Positions 8,473-17,052 are shown, counted from the first letter of the stretch. The stretch: DNA of 64,000 bases from Paenibacillus sp. FSL H8-0048 (GCF_038002825.1 NZ_JBBODF010000001.1:6386001-6450000); one strand, 5' to 3'. The notes: generated from the sequence alone by a model not told the origin. A program made the numbers and translations.

Positions 8473-9858
8473 ATGATGAAGCGTACGCTAATGACATCTC
8501 TGAGCCTGGTCCTGGCACTTGGCTTAGCAGCCTGCGGCAACGGTAACAGTGGCGGCAATGCAACTGAAGGCAAGGGAGACGGGGCGAAAGCTGGTTCGGG
8601 GGAAAAAACTAAAATCAGCTACTGGACAGGCGACCGCCACGATGCGGATTTCGTGAAGGAGAAGGTAGCCGAGTTCAACGCATCTAATAAAGACGGGATT
8701 GAGGTGGAACTGGTCGTCAAGGGCGATGACTTCGATACCGCGCTTGATCTGTCCTTCCAGACCTCCGATGCACCGGATGTGATCCGGGTGAAGGAGAACA
8801 CCGTCCAGACCTTCTACAAAAAAGGCTTTCTTGCTCCGATTGACGAGTTCCTGAACGATGAGCTGAAGGCGAAATTCCCGGCCATGCCGGACTTGAACGA
8901 ATTCGACGGCAAGCGTTACAGTCTGCCGAACTATGGAACGACCATGCGTCTGGTGTACAACAAGGATCTGTTCGCCAAAGCGGGCATTGAGCATCCGCCG
9001 ACTACCTTACAGGAGCTGGTGGATACAGCTAAGAAATTGACAGCAGCCGGCAAAGCCGACGGCGCTTACGGCTTCGCCCTTAACTTCAAGAGCCCCGGCA
9101 GTGCGTTCGCGCGTTCGGCGCGGGTGGTTGCGGAAATGAGCGGCTATGGCGGCTTCGGGTATGATTTCAAGACGGCCCGCTACGACTTCAGCGGCTTCGA
9201 GCCGATCATCAATGCCTTTAAGCAGATCAAGGACGACGGCAGCATGCTGCCGGGTGTAGAATCGCTGGATATTGATCCGCTGCGGGCACAGTTTGCGGAA
9301 GGCAAGATCGGAATGTACATGTCCTACTCCTCGGAGCCGGGCGTCTACAAGAATCAGTTCCCGGCCAAAATTGACTGGGCGGCTGCTCCGGTTCCGACCA
9401 TCGACGGCAATGTGAAGGGGGCTTCCGGCTTCCTCGGAGGCCAATGGCTGGCGCTGAGCTCAAAAACAGAGCATAAAGAAGCAGCCTGGAAGTTCATGGA
9501 GTTCATGTACGGCGATCAGGTGCTGACGGATTATCAGGAAAAAGGCTTCGGCATCTCCATGGTTCCATCCATTAGTGCAGCAGCCAAGACACCGGATGTG
9601 AACGGCATTGAAGGCTTCCTGCCGAACAAGAACGATGGGGTATGGCCGGTCTATCCGTCTGTAGCACCGGAAGGAATGAAATCGGATGACGCCTTCTTCA
9701 AATATATGCTGAACGGCGGCGACCTGAAGGCGATTATCGCTGATTTGAACAAGCGCTACAACGCTGCACTGGACAGTGTGATTGCGAATGACGGCGTGAA
9801 GGCCGAGCCGGATGCCGGCTTTGATCCCGCCGCTCTGGGCGGCAAGTTCGCCAAGTAG
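8473..9858 (+). CDS. ABC transporter sugar-binding lipoprotein
   Basis: A 461-residue extracytoplasmic solute-binding protein of family 1. The signal peptide ends in the lipobox LAAC with Cys21 as the lipidated residue, followed by a Gly/Asn/Ser-rich linker. The mature part has ISYWTGDRHDADFVKEKVAEFNA and TTMRLVYNKDLFAKAGI, typical of oligosaccharide-binding proteins. GGGGGAAC precedes the tandem ATGs at 8473 and 8476. It is the first gene of an importer operon (two permeases follow). A strong hairpin after its stop may give it higher mRNA stability than the permeases. The ligand is presumably an oligosaccharide released by the secreted glycanase encoded downstream. Confidence 0.95.
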   Translation: MMKRTLMTSLSLVLALGLAACGNGNSGGNATEGKGDGAKAGSGEKTKISYWTGDRHDADFVKEKVAEFNASNKDGIEVELVVKGDDFDTALDLSFQTSDAPDVIRVKENTVQTFYKKGFLAPIDEFLNDELKAKFPAMPDLNEFDGKRYSLPNYGTTMRLVYNKDLFAKAGIEHPPTTLQELVDTAKKLTAAGKADGAYGFALNFKSPGSAFARSARVVAEMSGYGGFGYDFKTARYDFSGFEPIINAFKQIKDDGSMLPGVESLDIDPLRAQFAEGKIGMYMSYSSEPGVYKNQFPAKIDWAAAPVPTIDGNVKGASGFLGGQWLALSSKTEHKEAAWKFMEFMYGDQVLTDYQEKGFGISMVPSISAAAKTPDVNGIEGFLPNKNDGVWPVYPSVAPEGMKSDDAFFKYMLNGGDLKAIIADLNKRYNAALDSVIANDGVKAEPDAGFDPAALGGKFAK

Positions 9859-9896
9859 ACAGAAGGTTAGGGATAGAGATACAGGCCGGGATAACG

Positions 9897-9923
9897 GGGA
9901 TGGGGAAGCAGCTTTCCCATCCC
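9897..9923 (+). other. Strong intercistronic hairpin between binding protein and permease genes
   Basis: GGGATGGG (9897-9904) pairs perfectly with CCCATCCC (9916-9923). The interior also pairs through a G-U pair and AAGC/GCTT, leaving almost no loop. No T run follows, so it is not a normal terminator. Such hairpins between a binding-protein gene and its permeases commonly protect the upstream mRNA or partly attenuate transcription. Confidence 0.7.
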
Positions 9924-9963
9924 TCTGCTCTGGCCGCAAGGGAGAGGAGCCGGAAGAAACCAG

Positions 9964-10866
9964 ATGAACAAAACGAAACATGCCTTATTTTCATATAGCT
10001 TTATCTTTCCAAGTGCCTTGCTCACATTGGTCCTCGGAATTTACCCGATTGCCTGGGCGTTCCGCTATATGTTCTATGATTACAAAGGGTTCGGAACGGC
10101 CCGGTTTACCGGCTTGGCCAATTTCAGCCGCATCCTGAAGGACACCCAGTTCTGGGATTCGGTGGTGAATACATTTGTCTATGCAGGCGGCAAGCTGCTG
10201 ATCACTATTCCGCTGGCCCTGCTGCTGGCAGCCATATTGAACCGGGGGCTGCGGGGCAGACAGCTGCTGCGGGGGATTTTCTTCATGCCGACCGTCATCA
10301 GTACCGCCGTAATGGCCGTAGTCTTCTTCACGATTTTCAACTCGTATAACGGGATTCTCAACCAGTTCCTGATCCGCTCGGGCCTCTCGGATTCCGGCGT
10401 GGACTGGCTGGGGCCGAAATATGCCATGCTCACCGTCATTCTGGTTGCGGCCTGGGGGGCGGTCGGCAATTATATGCTGCTCTTCCTCGCCGGTCTGCAG
10501 AATATTCCCGAGGATGTGTATGAGGCCTCTTCCCTGGACGGGGCAGGCAAAATCCAGCAGTTCCGCTATATCACCCTGCCGATGCTAGGGCCTGTCATGC
10601 AGATGGTTATTATGCTGGCGATCATTACAGCCCTGAAGGGCTACGAGAGCATCATGGTTCTGACCGAAGGCGGTCCTGTAGGCAAGACGGAGGTCATGTT
10701 CCTGTATTTGTACAAATTATTTTTCCCTGTCGGCGGGGGCAGCGCGGCGGTCCAGGTCCAGGAGTTCGGATACGGCAGTGCGGTTGCCTTTGTGTCTGCG
10801 GTCATTGTAGGGATGATCTCACTCATTTATTTCTACGCATCCAGACGCATGAATCAGACCGATTGA
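9964..10866 (+). CDS. ABC sugar transporter permease (MalF/UgpA type)
   Basis: A 300-residue integral membrane protein of the binding-protein-dependent permease family with about six hydrophobic segments. The EAA loop that docks on the ATPase is EASSLDGAGKIQQFRYITLPMLGP (about 189-212). It works with the next gene as a heterodimer. The ATG follows GGAGCCGG at close spacing. No ATP-binding subunit is encoded nearby; in B. subtilis such importers share the ATPase MsmX, and the same is likely here. Confidence 0.95.
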   Translation: MNKTKHALFSYSFIFPSALLTLVLGIYPIAWAFRYMFYDYKGFGTARFTGLANFSRILKDTQFWDSVVNTFVYAGGKLLITIPLALLLAAILNRGLRGRQLLRGIFFMPTVISTAVMAVVFFTIFNSYNGILNQFLIRSGLSDSGVDWLGPKYAMLTVILVAAWGAVGNYMLLFLAGLQNIPEDVYEASSLDGAGKIQQFRYITLPMLGPVMQMVIMLAIITALKGYESIMVLTEGGPVGKTEVMFLYLYKLFFPVGGGSAAVQVQEFGYGSAVAFVSAVIVGMISLIYFYASRRMNQTD

Positions 10867-10880
10867 GGAGAGAGGCTATT

Positions 10881-11717
10881 ATGAGACTAAATACCATACT
10901 GGGCAAAACCATTCTGTGGATTTTTTTGCTGACCGTTGCTTTTATCACCCTGATTCCGGTAGTGATCACTATCCTGGGCTCCTTCAAGACCAATGCTGAG
11001 CTGACTGCGGGTGCGACCTTCCTGCCGAAGAGCTGGCACTTCTCGAACTATGCCGAAGCCTGGTCGCAGGCCAATTTCTCCAGGTATACCCTGAACAGCC
11101 TGATTGTCTCTCTGGCGACAGTGGCCGGCACGCTGCTGGTCTCATCCATGGCGGCTTATGTGGTGGACCGGATGGATTTTGCCGGCAAAAAATGGTATAT
11201 CGGACTGCAGTCCTTCACCATGTTCGTGGCTGTAGGGGCGGTCGTGCTGCGTCCGCAGTTCGATCTGATGGTTAAGCTTCATCTGCACAGCAGCCTGTGG
11301 GGGGTTATCCTGATTCTGATCTCCGCCCATGCTTCGATCTTCTTCATTCTCGCAAGCTTCATGAAGGGAATTCCCCGCGAGCTGGACGAGGCGGCGCTGA
11401 TCGACGGCTGCTCTCCCGGCCGGACCTTCTGGCGGATCATTCTGCCGCTGCTCGGACCCGGACTTGGCGTAGGTGCCCTGTTCACCTTCCGCGGCGCGTG
11501 GAATGAATATCTGCTGCCGCTCGTGTTCACGATGACGAAGCCGGAGCTGCAGACGCTGACCGTCGGGCTGGCGAACCTGAAGTACGGGATTTCGGCCGCT
11601 TCCCAGACCCACTACATGATGGCGGGTGCCTGCTTATCCATTCTGCCGATTCTTGTGGCCTATCTGTTCGCCAACAAATCCTTCATGCAGATGACAGCCG
11701 GTTCCCTGAAGGGGTAG
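10881..11717 (+). CDS. ABC sugar transporter permease (MalG/UgpE type)
   Basis: A 278-residue membrane protein with about six helices. It has the EAA-type loop DEAALIDGCSPGRTFWRIILPLLGP near residues 170-195 and a typical C-terminal MalG ending. The open frame begins at a TTG at 10863, but the ATG at 10881 follows GAGGAGAG at good spacing and gives the usual N-terminus. It lies 14 nt after the first permease and is surely in the same operon. Confidence 0.95.
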   Translation: MRLNTILGKTILWIFLLTVAFITLIPVVITILGSFKTNAELTAGATFLPKSWHFSNYAEAWSQANFSRYTLNSLIVSLATVAGTLLVSSMAAYVVDRMDFAGKKWYIGLQSFTMFVAVGAVVLRPQFDLMVKLHLHSSLWGVILILISAHASIFFILASFMKGIPRELDEAALIDGCSPGRTFWRIILPLLGPGLGVGALFTFRGAWNEYLLPLVFTMTKPELQTLTVGLANLKYGISAASQTHYMMAGACLSILPILVAYLFANKSFMQMTAGSLKG

Positions 11718-11766
11718 CTGTCCGGTTCTGCGCACATAACATTCAATATTCAAGGAGGTACACCCC

Positions 11767-12777
11767 ATGACTCAACACGTTCCGCCAATTCTGCATTCCG
11801 CCCCGTGCATCCAGCGGTATCCGGGCAATCCGGTGCTGGATGCAGCGAAGGTTCCTTACCCCACCGCACTGGTATTCAATGCCGGTGTAACGAAATTCAA
11901 CGGCAAATATGTGATGATCTTCCGCAATGATTACGGCTCACTGGCCGATCAGAGCCTTGCGCCGCACCACACCACGGATCTCGGCATTGCCTACAGCGAT
12001 GACGGACTGAGCTGGACCGCCGGCCCGAAGCCGGTGTTCAAAATGCATGACGAGGAGACTATCCGCGCCTACGACCCGCGCCTGACCGTGCTCGGCGGCC
12101 GCTGTTATATGTGTTTTGCCGTGGATACGCGCCATGGCATCCGCGGCGGGATTGCCGTTACCGATGATCTGGAACACTTCGAGGTGCTTAGCCTGTCTAC
12201 ACCGGACCTGCGCAATATGGTGCTGTTTCCCGAGCTGCTCGGCGGCAAATATGTCCGGCTGGAGCGTCCCTTTACGGTGTACAGCCGGGGCGGCCGGGAC
12301 CGCTTCGACGCCTGGATCTCCGAGTCGCCGGACCTCAAGCATTGGGGCAACTCCAGCCTGCTGCTCGCCGTCGAGCAGGTGCCGTTTGCCAATGATAAGG
12401 TTGGCCCGGCTGCACCTCCGGTCCGGACGGATAAGGGCTGGCTGACCACCTTCCATGCGGTGGATGTGGACCCGGCCAGAGGCAAGCACGGCTGGGAAGA
12501 CACCTGGAAGAAACGCTACACCGCCGGAATTATGCTGCTGGATCTGGAGGACCCCCGCAAGGTGATCGGCATGAGCAGGCAGCCGCTGCTGGCACCGGAG
12601 ACAGACTATGAGATTGGCGGCGGCTTCCGCAATCATGTGATTTTCCCGGGTGGGATGATTCTGGAGGATGACGGCGAGGTCAAGATCTATTATGGCTCTG
12701 CGGATACGGTGGAATGTCTGGCAACAGCCCATGTGGACGATCTGCTCAGGCTCTGTCTGGAGCCGGGGAATCAATAA
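11767..12777 (+). CDS. GH130-type glycosidase / beta-mannoside phosphorylase-like protein
   Basis: A 336-residue cytoplasmic protein (no signal peptide) with the five-bladed propeller repeats of GH130/GH43-like enzymes: TALVFNAGVTKFNGKYVMIFRND, DLGIAYSDDGLSWT, RAYDPRLTVLGGRCYMCFA, ERPFTVYSRGGRDRFDAWISES and EIGGGFRNHVIFPGG. The Asp in RAYDPRL sits where GH130 places its general acid. Family members phosphorolyse or hydrolyse beta-mannosides, but substrates vary widely. Placed 49 nt after the permease behind AAGGAGG, it would act on the imported oligosaccharide. The precise activity is not predictable. Confidence 0.85.
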   Translation: MTQHVPPILHSAPCIQRYPGNPVLDAAKVPYPTALVFNAGVTKFNGKYVMIFRNDYGSLADQSLAPHHTTDLGIAYSDDGLSWTAGPKPVFKMHDEETIRAYDPRLTVLGGRCYMCFAVDTRHGIRGGIAVTDDLEHFEVLSLSTPDLRNMVLFPELLGGKYVRLERPFTVYSRGGRDRFDAWISESPDLKHWGNSSLLLAVEQVPFANDKVGPAAPPVRTDKGWLTTFHAVDVDPARGKHGWEDTWKKRYTAGIMLLDLEDPRKVIGMSRQPLLAPETDYEIGGGFRNHVIFPGGMILEDDGEVKIYYGSADTVECLATAHVDDLLRLCLEPGNQ

Positions 12778-12831
12778 GATTGGAAGCTGGCTGAGGGCAG
12801 AAATATATCAACTTAACGAAAGAGGTGTTTA

Positions 12832-14796
12832 ATGATGTTGAAAAGGTTCAAATTATTAAGTGCATTATTAATTTTTTGTATGGCCAATCTGTTACCAGTC
12901 TTTCCTTTGACAGCAAGCGCAGCGGGTACCATTGTAAGCTATCCGTTACCGTCGGTCTATAACGCAACCAATCAATACACGGTAACAGCAGACTCTACTA
13001 ATATACCGGTAATCGACACTTCAGAGGTATTTGTAAACTATAATTATTGTAATTTCTCTTTTTCGGGTACGACTACAATCACAATAACAGCAAGCGAGCC
13101 CATCAATACCTATAATATCTCTCCCAAAGCCTTGGGAATCACTGCAACCAAGAGCGGAAACACACTTACCTTTACACTTTCATCACCAACCTACCTTATC
13201 GTTAAAATCAATAACCTGAAAGATCTGGTGATTGCGGCAGATGCGCTTGAAACCAATATTCCGGCCTCATCCGGTACAGGAATATACAATGTTAAAACCC
13301 AGTACGGTGCTGACAGTACCGGTGCTACTTTGGCTACAACCGCCATACAGAACGCCATCAATGCGGCTAACGCAGCAGGCGGCGGTATCGTATACGTTCC
13401 AGCCGGCGTGTACAAGAGCGGCAACATTGTTCTAAAAAGCAATGTCTCGGTTTATCTGGCGGGTGGTTCTGTGATAAGGGGTTCAGGAAATCCAAGTGAT
13501 TACACTACCCATTTCCATAAAAATTCTCTGAATAAGGATGGAACCTGGTTTATTTATACCGAAACCAATGCCAACAATATTAAGATATACGGCAGGGGAA
13601 CGATTGACGGCAATGGCCATTATATGAGGAATACAAACAATTATTTGAACAATATTCTTGTACCCTTGCAGTGCAGCAACTTCACGGTTGACGGCATAAC
13701 CATCAGAGACAGCGGCGGCTGGGCTACAATCGTGACAAGATCTAATAATGTAACCTTCCAGAATACCAAGCACTTCAATAACAATGAGCTGGATTATGAA
13801 AATGATGCAATCGATATTCAAGAGAGCCAGAATGTACTCATCAAGCACACTGTAGCCGTATCGGAGGATGACACCTACTCCTTTAAGACCTGGGATGTAG
13901 CCACTACGGATATCGCTGCTAACTGGCCGGGAACTCCTGAGAACCAGTCCAATGTAGTTGTGGATGATGCTTTGGCCTGGAGCAGATGCGGGGCATTCAA
14001 GGTTGGAGATGGAGTGAAACAGCTTCAGGATGGCATCGTTGTTAAAAACTCTTTTGTATACCGGTGCTGGCGCGCTTTAGCGGTAGGTCATCTGTATGGG
14101 ACTCCGGCAGCACAGAACATCGTATTTGATAATATAGATGTAGAAGGCTTCTGGCCAAGATCCGGTGTTCACTCCAGATGGTTTGATCTTTCGGCAAAAA
14201 CCGGTCCGATCAAAAATGTGGTCTATAATAATATCAATTTACGCGCTCTGGGTGAAGTTTCCATCATGAAGGGCTGGAGTGACACCTCTACGGTCTCCGG
14301 AGTTACCTTAAACAATGTCCGCGTCGGTGGAGCTGCGGTAAATAATTTGACAGATTTGAAAATAACAGATACGAACAGCTATGCTGCTGATCCCAAATTC
14401 AACACATTGAAATTTGAAGCGGAAGGCTATAACCTTAGTTCAGGTGTTCTCTCCTATGAGTCAAGCACTGACGGCGGGCTGAATGTGGGTGCCGGGAGTA
14501 ATGGCGACTATATCGCATTCAAAAATGTTGACTTTGGCAGTACAGCTAAAACAAGTATTGATCTAAAGGTTGCATCTGCTAACTCCGGCGGAAGGATCGA
14601 ATTCCACTTGGACAGTCCTACAGGCACTATGCTGGGTTCTTGGACGGCAGAAAGCACAGGCGGATGGCAGACATGGTCCCTCAAGAATATCCCGCTTACT
14701 GCCGGGACCGCTGTAGGAACCCACACGGTATATGTTACTTTTGTGAAGTCCGATTCAACCACAGTGGCCAATTTAACCTGGTTCCAGTTCAAATAG
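12832..14796 (+). CDS. Secreted right-handed beta-helix glycanase with C-terminal CBM6-like module
   Basis: A 654-residue secreted protein. The signal peptide is about 1-30 (ends ASA/A). An N-terminal beta-sandwich of about 120 residues follows, then a parallel beta-helix from about 150 to 520 beginning YGADSTGATLATTAIQNAI. The catalytic face has ENDAIDIQES, EDDTYSFKTW and ALAVGHLYG where GH28 polygalacturonases have NTD, DD and GHG. The N-terminal sandwich plus helix also resembles GH49 dextranases. From about 525 a CBM6-like domain starts FEAEGYNLSS. The gene is visibly more AT-rich in codon use than its neighbours, which may indicate transfer. It probably generates the oligosaccharides taken up by the adjacent importer. 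Pectin or another uronate polymer is likely given kdgK and kdgA next door. Confidence 0.85.
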   Translation: MMLKRFKLLSALLIFCMANLLPVFPLTASAAGTIVSYPLPSVYNATNQYTVTADSTNIPVIDTSEVFVNYNYCNFSFSGTTTITITASEPINTYNISPKALGITATKSGNTLTFTLSSPTYLIVKINNLKDLVIAADALETNIPASSGTGIYNVKTQYGADSTGATLATTAIQNAINAANAAGGGIVYVPAGVYKSGNIVLKSNVSVYLAGGSVIRGSGNPSDYTTHFHKNSLNKDGTWFIYTETNANNIKIYGRGTIDGNGHYMRNTNNYLNNILVPLQCSNFTVDGITIRDSGGWATIVTRSNNVTFQNTKHFNNNELDYENDAIDIQESQNVLIKHTVAVSEDDTYSFKTWDVATTDIAANWPGTPENQSNVVVDDALAWSRCGAFKVGDGVKQLQDGIVVKNSFVYRCWRALAVGHLYGTPAAQNIVFDNIDVEGFWPRSGVHSRWFDLSAKTGPIKNVVYNNINLRALGEVSIMKGWSDTSTVSGVTLNNVRVGGAAVNNLTDLKITDTNSYAADPKFNTLKFEAEGYNLSSGVLSYESSTDGGLNVGAGSNGDYIAFKNVDFGSTAKTSIDLKVASANSGGRIEFHLDSPTGTMLGSWTAESTGGWQTWSLKNIPLTAGTAVGTHTVYVTFVKSDSTTVANLTWFQFK

Positions 14797-14844
14797 GATG
14801 GAAACGGTTTGAATTCATTGCAGCACTTATCTCTGATGGTTCGC

Positions 14845-14886
14845 AAAAAGGTGTCCCAAGCCGGCCGGCTTGTGGGACACCTTTTT
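14845..14886. terminator. Bidirectional terminator between the glycanase and kdgK
   Basis: AAAAAGGTGTCCCA pairs with TGGGACACCTTTTT around a self-complementary AGCCGGCCGGCT core. A runs on the left and T runs on the right let it serve both converging genes. Confidence 0.92.
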
Positions 14887-14924
14887 GCAGTTTCTGTTAC
14901 AGTCACGCCCTGCGGAGAGCCTGT

Positions 14925-15884
14925 TTATTTCTTAACGCCCGTGCTCATGAAGGCTTCCAGCGCGTCACGGGTAGGCAGTCCGTCCATATCGCCAGGCGAC
15001 ATCACGGCGAGTGCGCCAATCGCATTGCCGCGCTTCACGGCTTCCGCTACGCTGAGCTTCTCCAGCATGGCGCTGATCACCCCAACTGCGAAGCCGTCTC
15101 CGGCGCCGACTGTATCGACAACCTGCTCGACCTTGAAGCCGTCCACATAGCCCTCTTCACCAGCGGAGGTCTTATAGTAAGCGCCCTCAGGGCCGAGCTT
15201 GATCACTACAAGGGATACGCCGCGCTCCAGATAGTACCCGGCAATCTCCTCCGGCGTCTCAAGACCGGTAAGGATCTTGCCCTCTCCGTGTCCGGGCAGG
15301 AACCAGTCGCAGCGGGTAGCCAGGTCGTTGATCGTACTAACCATAGTTCCTGTGTCCGGCCACAGGGTCGGGCGCAGATTCGGATCGAGCGATACAGTCT
15401 TCCCGCGCTGCTTCATGAACTCCATGGCATGCAGCGAGAACTCGTGACACGAAGCCGAAAGTGCCGAAGAGATGCTGGTCACATGCAGATGGCCTGCGGA
15501 AGCGAAATAATCTTCATTAAAGTCGGCGAGGCTCAGTTTGGAGGCGGCGGAATTTTTGCGGAAATATTCGACCTTGGGATCTCCGGTCAGTACCTTGGAT
15601 TTGATCAGCATGCCTGTGGAGAATTCCTTGGTCGTTGTGATGCTCGCGGTATCGATCTTCTCCTTATTCAGTGCCGAGGTGATGAACTGGCCGAAGTTGT
15701 CTTCGCCGAGCTTGGTCACATAACCGGTCAGATGCATAAGGCGCGATAACCCGGTGGCTACATTGCTCTCCGCTCCTGCCAGCGCTTTGGAGAAGGAAGT
15801 AACCTCATGCAGGGGGCCGGCTTCATTGGCGTAGAACATGGCCATCGGCTCCCCGAAGGTGACTGCATCCAGCTGTTTATTCAT
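14925..15884 (-). CDS. kdgK: 2-keto-3-deoxygluconate kinase (PfkB family)
   Basis: Phosphorylates 2-keto-3-deoxygluconate (KDG) to KDPG in uronate breakdown. The 319-residue protein has the ribokinase/PfkB layout: N-terminal TFGEPMAMF, the GAESNVATGLSRL sugar-binding motif, SLDPNLRPTLW, and the catalytic DTVGAGDGFAVG near the C-terminus, where Asp of GAGD is the general base. The ATG follows AGGAGGAAC. It is divergent from the KDPG aldolase gene, which takes its product, so the pair form the two-step KDG branch. The leader carries an element also found before prmA. Other PfkB sugar kinases are possible from sequence alone, but the neighbour makes KDG kinase likely. Confidence 0.88.
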   Translation of the reverse strand: MNKQLDAVTFGEPMAMFYANEAGPLHEVTSFSKALAGAESNVATGLSRLMHLTGYVTKLGEDNFGQFITSALNKEKIDTASITTTKEFSTGMLIKSKVLTGDPKVEYFRKNSAASKLSLADFNEDYFASAGHLHVTSISSALSASCHEFSLHAMEFMKQRGKTVSLDPNLRPTLWPDTGTMVSTINDLATRCDWFLPGHGEGKILTGLETPEEIAGYYLERGVSLVVIKLGPEGAYYKTSAGEEGYVDGFKVEQVVDTVGAGDGFAVGVISAMLEKLSVAEAVKRGNAIGALAVMSPGDMDGLPTRDALEAFMSTGVKK

Positions 15885-15892
15885 GAATAGTT

Positions 15893-15959
15893 CCTCCTAA
15901 AAGTTTTGATAGCATACACTCCTTGCTTCTTCTTCGCAAAATTCGCTTCGGAAGCATAG
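15893..15959 (-). repeat. Leader element shared with prmA (copy 1)
   Basis: Read on the minus strand, this 67-bp stretch starts CTATGCTTCCGAAG and ends AAACTTTTAGGAGG, the ribosome binding site of kdgK. The region before prmA (43835-43902, 68 bp) begins and ends with the same 14-mers, and the middle is partly alike (shared CGAAG and AGAA blocks). Two such leaders 28 kb apart suggest a dispersed promoter/leader element. Confidence 0.7.
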
Positions 15960-16009
15960 CAGGGGTATAATTGGATCCTAGTTTATGGTTTGGGATAGAA
16001 TATAAGTTG

Positions 16010-16038
16010 AAATTATCACATAAAACGGTTTTGTACAA
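16010..16038 (-). promoter_or_regulatory. Candidate kdgK promoter
   Basis: On the minus strand TTGTAC (16038-16033), a 17-bp spacer and TAATTT (16015-16010) make a weak sigma-A match, 126 bp before the start codon. TTTTGTACA occurs twice nearby (about 16029 and 16068), one copy overlapping the -35. Confidence 0.35.
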
Positions 16039-16165
16039 TATAGCAATGCTCATTCTGCTGTCTTATTTTGTACAGGAAGCAGGCGGGTAGATTCGTTTAT
16101 CCTTGATACATAAGGGTTTCATACGATTTTCGAAGAAATGTTACCGCTTCCTGAATAAATATATA

Positions 16166-16194
16166 TTGACTGTTAGCGGCAATGTTATTACTAT
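16166..16194 (+). promoter_or_regulatory. Promoter of the KDPG aldolase gene
   Basis: TTGACT (16166-16171) and TACTAT (16189-16194) are separated by 17 bp, about 100 bp before the start. An imperfect inverted repeat (TTACCGCT 16141-16148 / AGCGGCAA 16175-16182) overlaps the -35 and could be a binding site. Confidence 0.6.
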
Positions 16195-16228
16195 TTTCTT
16201 AGAAGGATAAAGCCTGATGTTAGTAAAA

Positions 16229-16248
16229 TAGATAAATTAGTTTATCTA
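16229..16248. promoter_or_regulatory. 20-bp palindrome downstream of the kdgA promoter, candidate operator
   Basis: TAGATAAA and TTTATCTA flank a TTAG centre. It lies 35 bp after the -10, a repression position, and would suit a KdgR/LacI-type or GntR-type regulator. It is not the same sequence as the palindrome at 3421-3443. Confidence 0.5.
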
Positions 16249-16294
16249 AATAAATATTCTTAAGTGGAATATAACCAGAGAGGAAGTAACAACC

Positions 16295-16936
16295 ATGAAG
16301 AAAATCAAAGTATTACAGAATATCACCTCTGTTGGGGTAGTAGCTGTTATCCGTGCGGATAATGCCGATGATGCTTATGCCATGTCTGTGGCTTGTATCG
16401 AGGGCGGACTGAATAATATCGAAGTTACCTTCACGACTCCGGGAGCCGAAGCAGCGATCAAACGTTTGGTGGAAGAATACGGGGGCCGCGCCGTGATTGG
16501 TGCCGGCACCGTGCTTGACCCGCTGACGGCAAGAATCGCTATTCTGGCGGGTTCGGAATTTGTGGTCAGTCCTTCTTTTGAAGAGGATACCGCCAAGATG
16601 TGTAATCTGTACGGCATTCCTTATATGCCGGGCTGCATGACGCTGAATGAGATGAAGGAAGCCCTGAAGCTGGGCGTGGATGTGCTGAAGCTGTTCCCGG
16701 GCAGTGCGTTCGGACCGGACTATGTCAAGGCGGTTAAGGGGCCGATGCCGCATGTGAACATTATGCCTACCGGCGGCGTGGATCTGAACAATATGGAGAA
16801 ATGGATCAAGAACGGCTGCATCGCTGTCGGCATCGGCGGCAACCTGACCGCACCGGCCAAGGAAGGCCGTTATGACCAGATCACAGAGCTGGCTGCACAG
16901 TATGTAGCGAAGTTCAAGGAGATTCAAGGCCAGTAA
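16295..16936 (+). CDS. kdgA: KDPG/KHG aldolase
   Basis: Cleaves 2-keto-3-deoxy-6-phosphogluconate to pyruvate and glyceraldehyde 3-phosphate. The 213-residue class I aldolase has VAVIRADN, GGLNNIEVTFTTPGAEAAI, GAGTVLDP, MPGCMTLNEMKEA, the Schiff-base lysine in VLKLFPGSAFGP, and MPTGGVDLNNMEKW. The ATG follows GAGAGGAAG. It is transcribed alone and divergently from kdgK, ends in a terminator, and together they convert KDG to central metabolites. Family assignment is secure. Confidence 0.93.
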   Translation: MKKIKVLQNITSVGVVAVIRADNADDAYAMSVACIEGGLNNIEVTFTTPGAEAAIKRLVEEYGGRAVIGAGTVLDPLTARIAILAGSEFVVSPSFEEDTAKMCNLYGIPYMPGCMTLNEMKEALKLGVDVLKLFPGSAFGPDYVKAVKGPMPHVNIMPTGGVDLNNMEKWIKNGCIAVGIGGNLTAPAKEGRYDQITELAAQYVAKFKEIQGQ

Positions 16937-16955
16937 CATACATGTACAACAGGAA

Positions 16956-16987
16956 TGTCTTGCCTCTAAGGGGCAGGGCATTTTTTT
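16956..16987 (+). terminator. Terminator of kdgA
   Basis: TGTCTTGCC pairs with GGGCAGGGCA (some G-U pairs), followed by a run of seven T. Confidence 0.8.
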
Positions 16988-17052
16988 ATTGAAATATAAG
17001 AAATGAGCAAAGCCGTTTCCGCTTGAATGTTAGATAAGCCTAAATGATGGAA

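Noticed and set aside
14640..15749. 369-residue plus-strand open frame
   Set aside because: It runs through the bidirectional terminator and antisense to kdgK.
16029..16076. Two TTTTGTACA direct repeats as an operator pair
   Set aside because: The same short AT-rich word also occurs near 1472; too short and common to call an operator without comparison.
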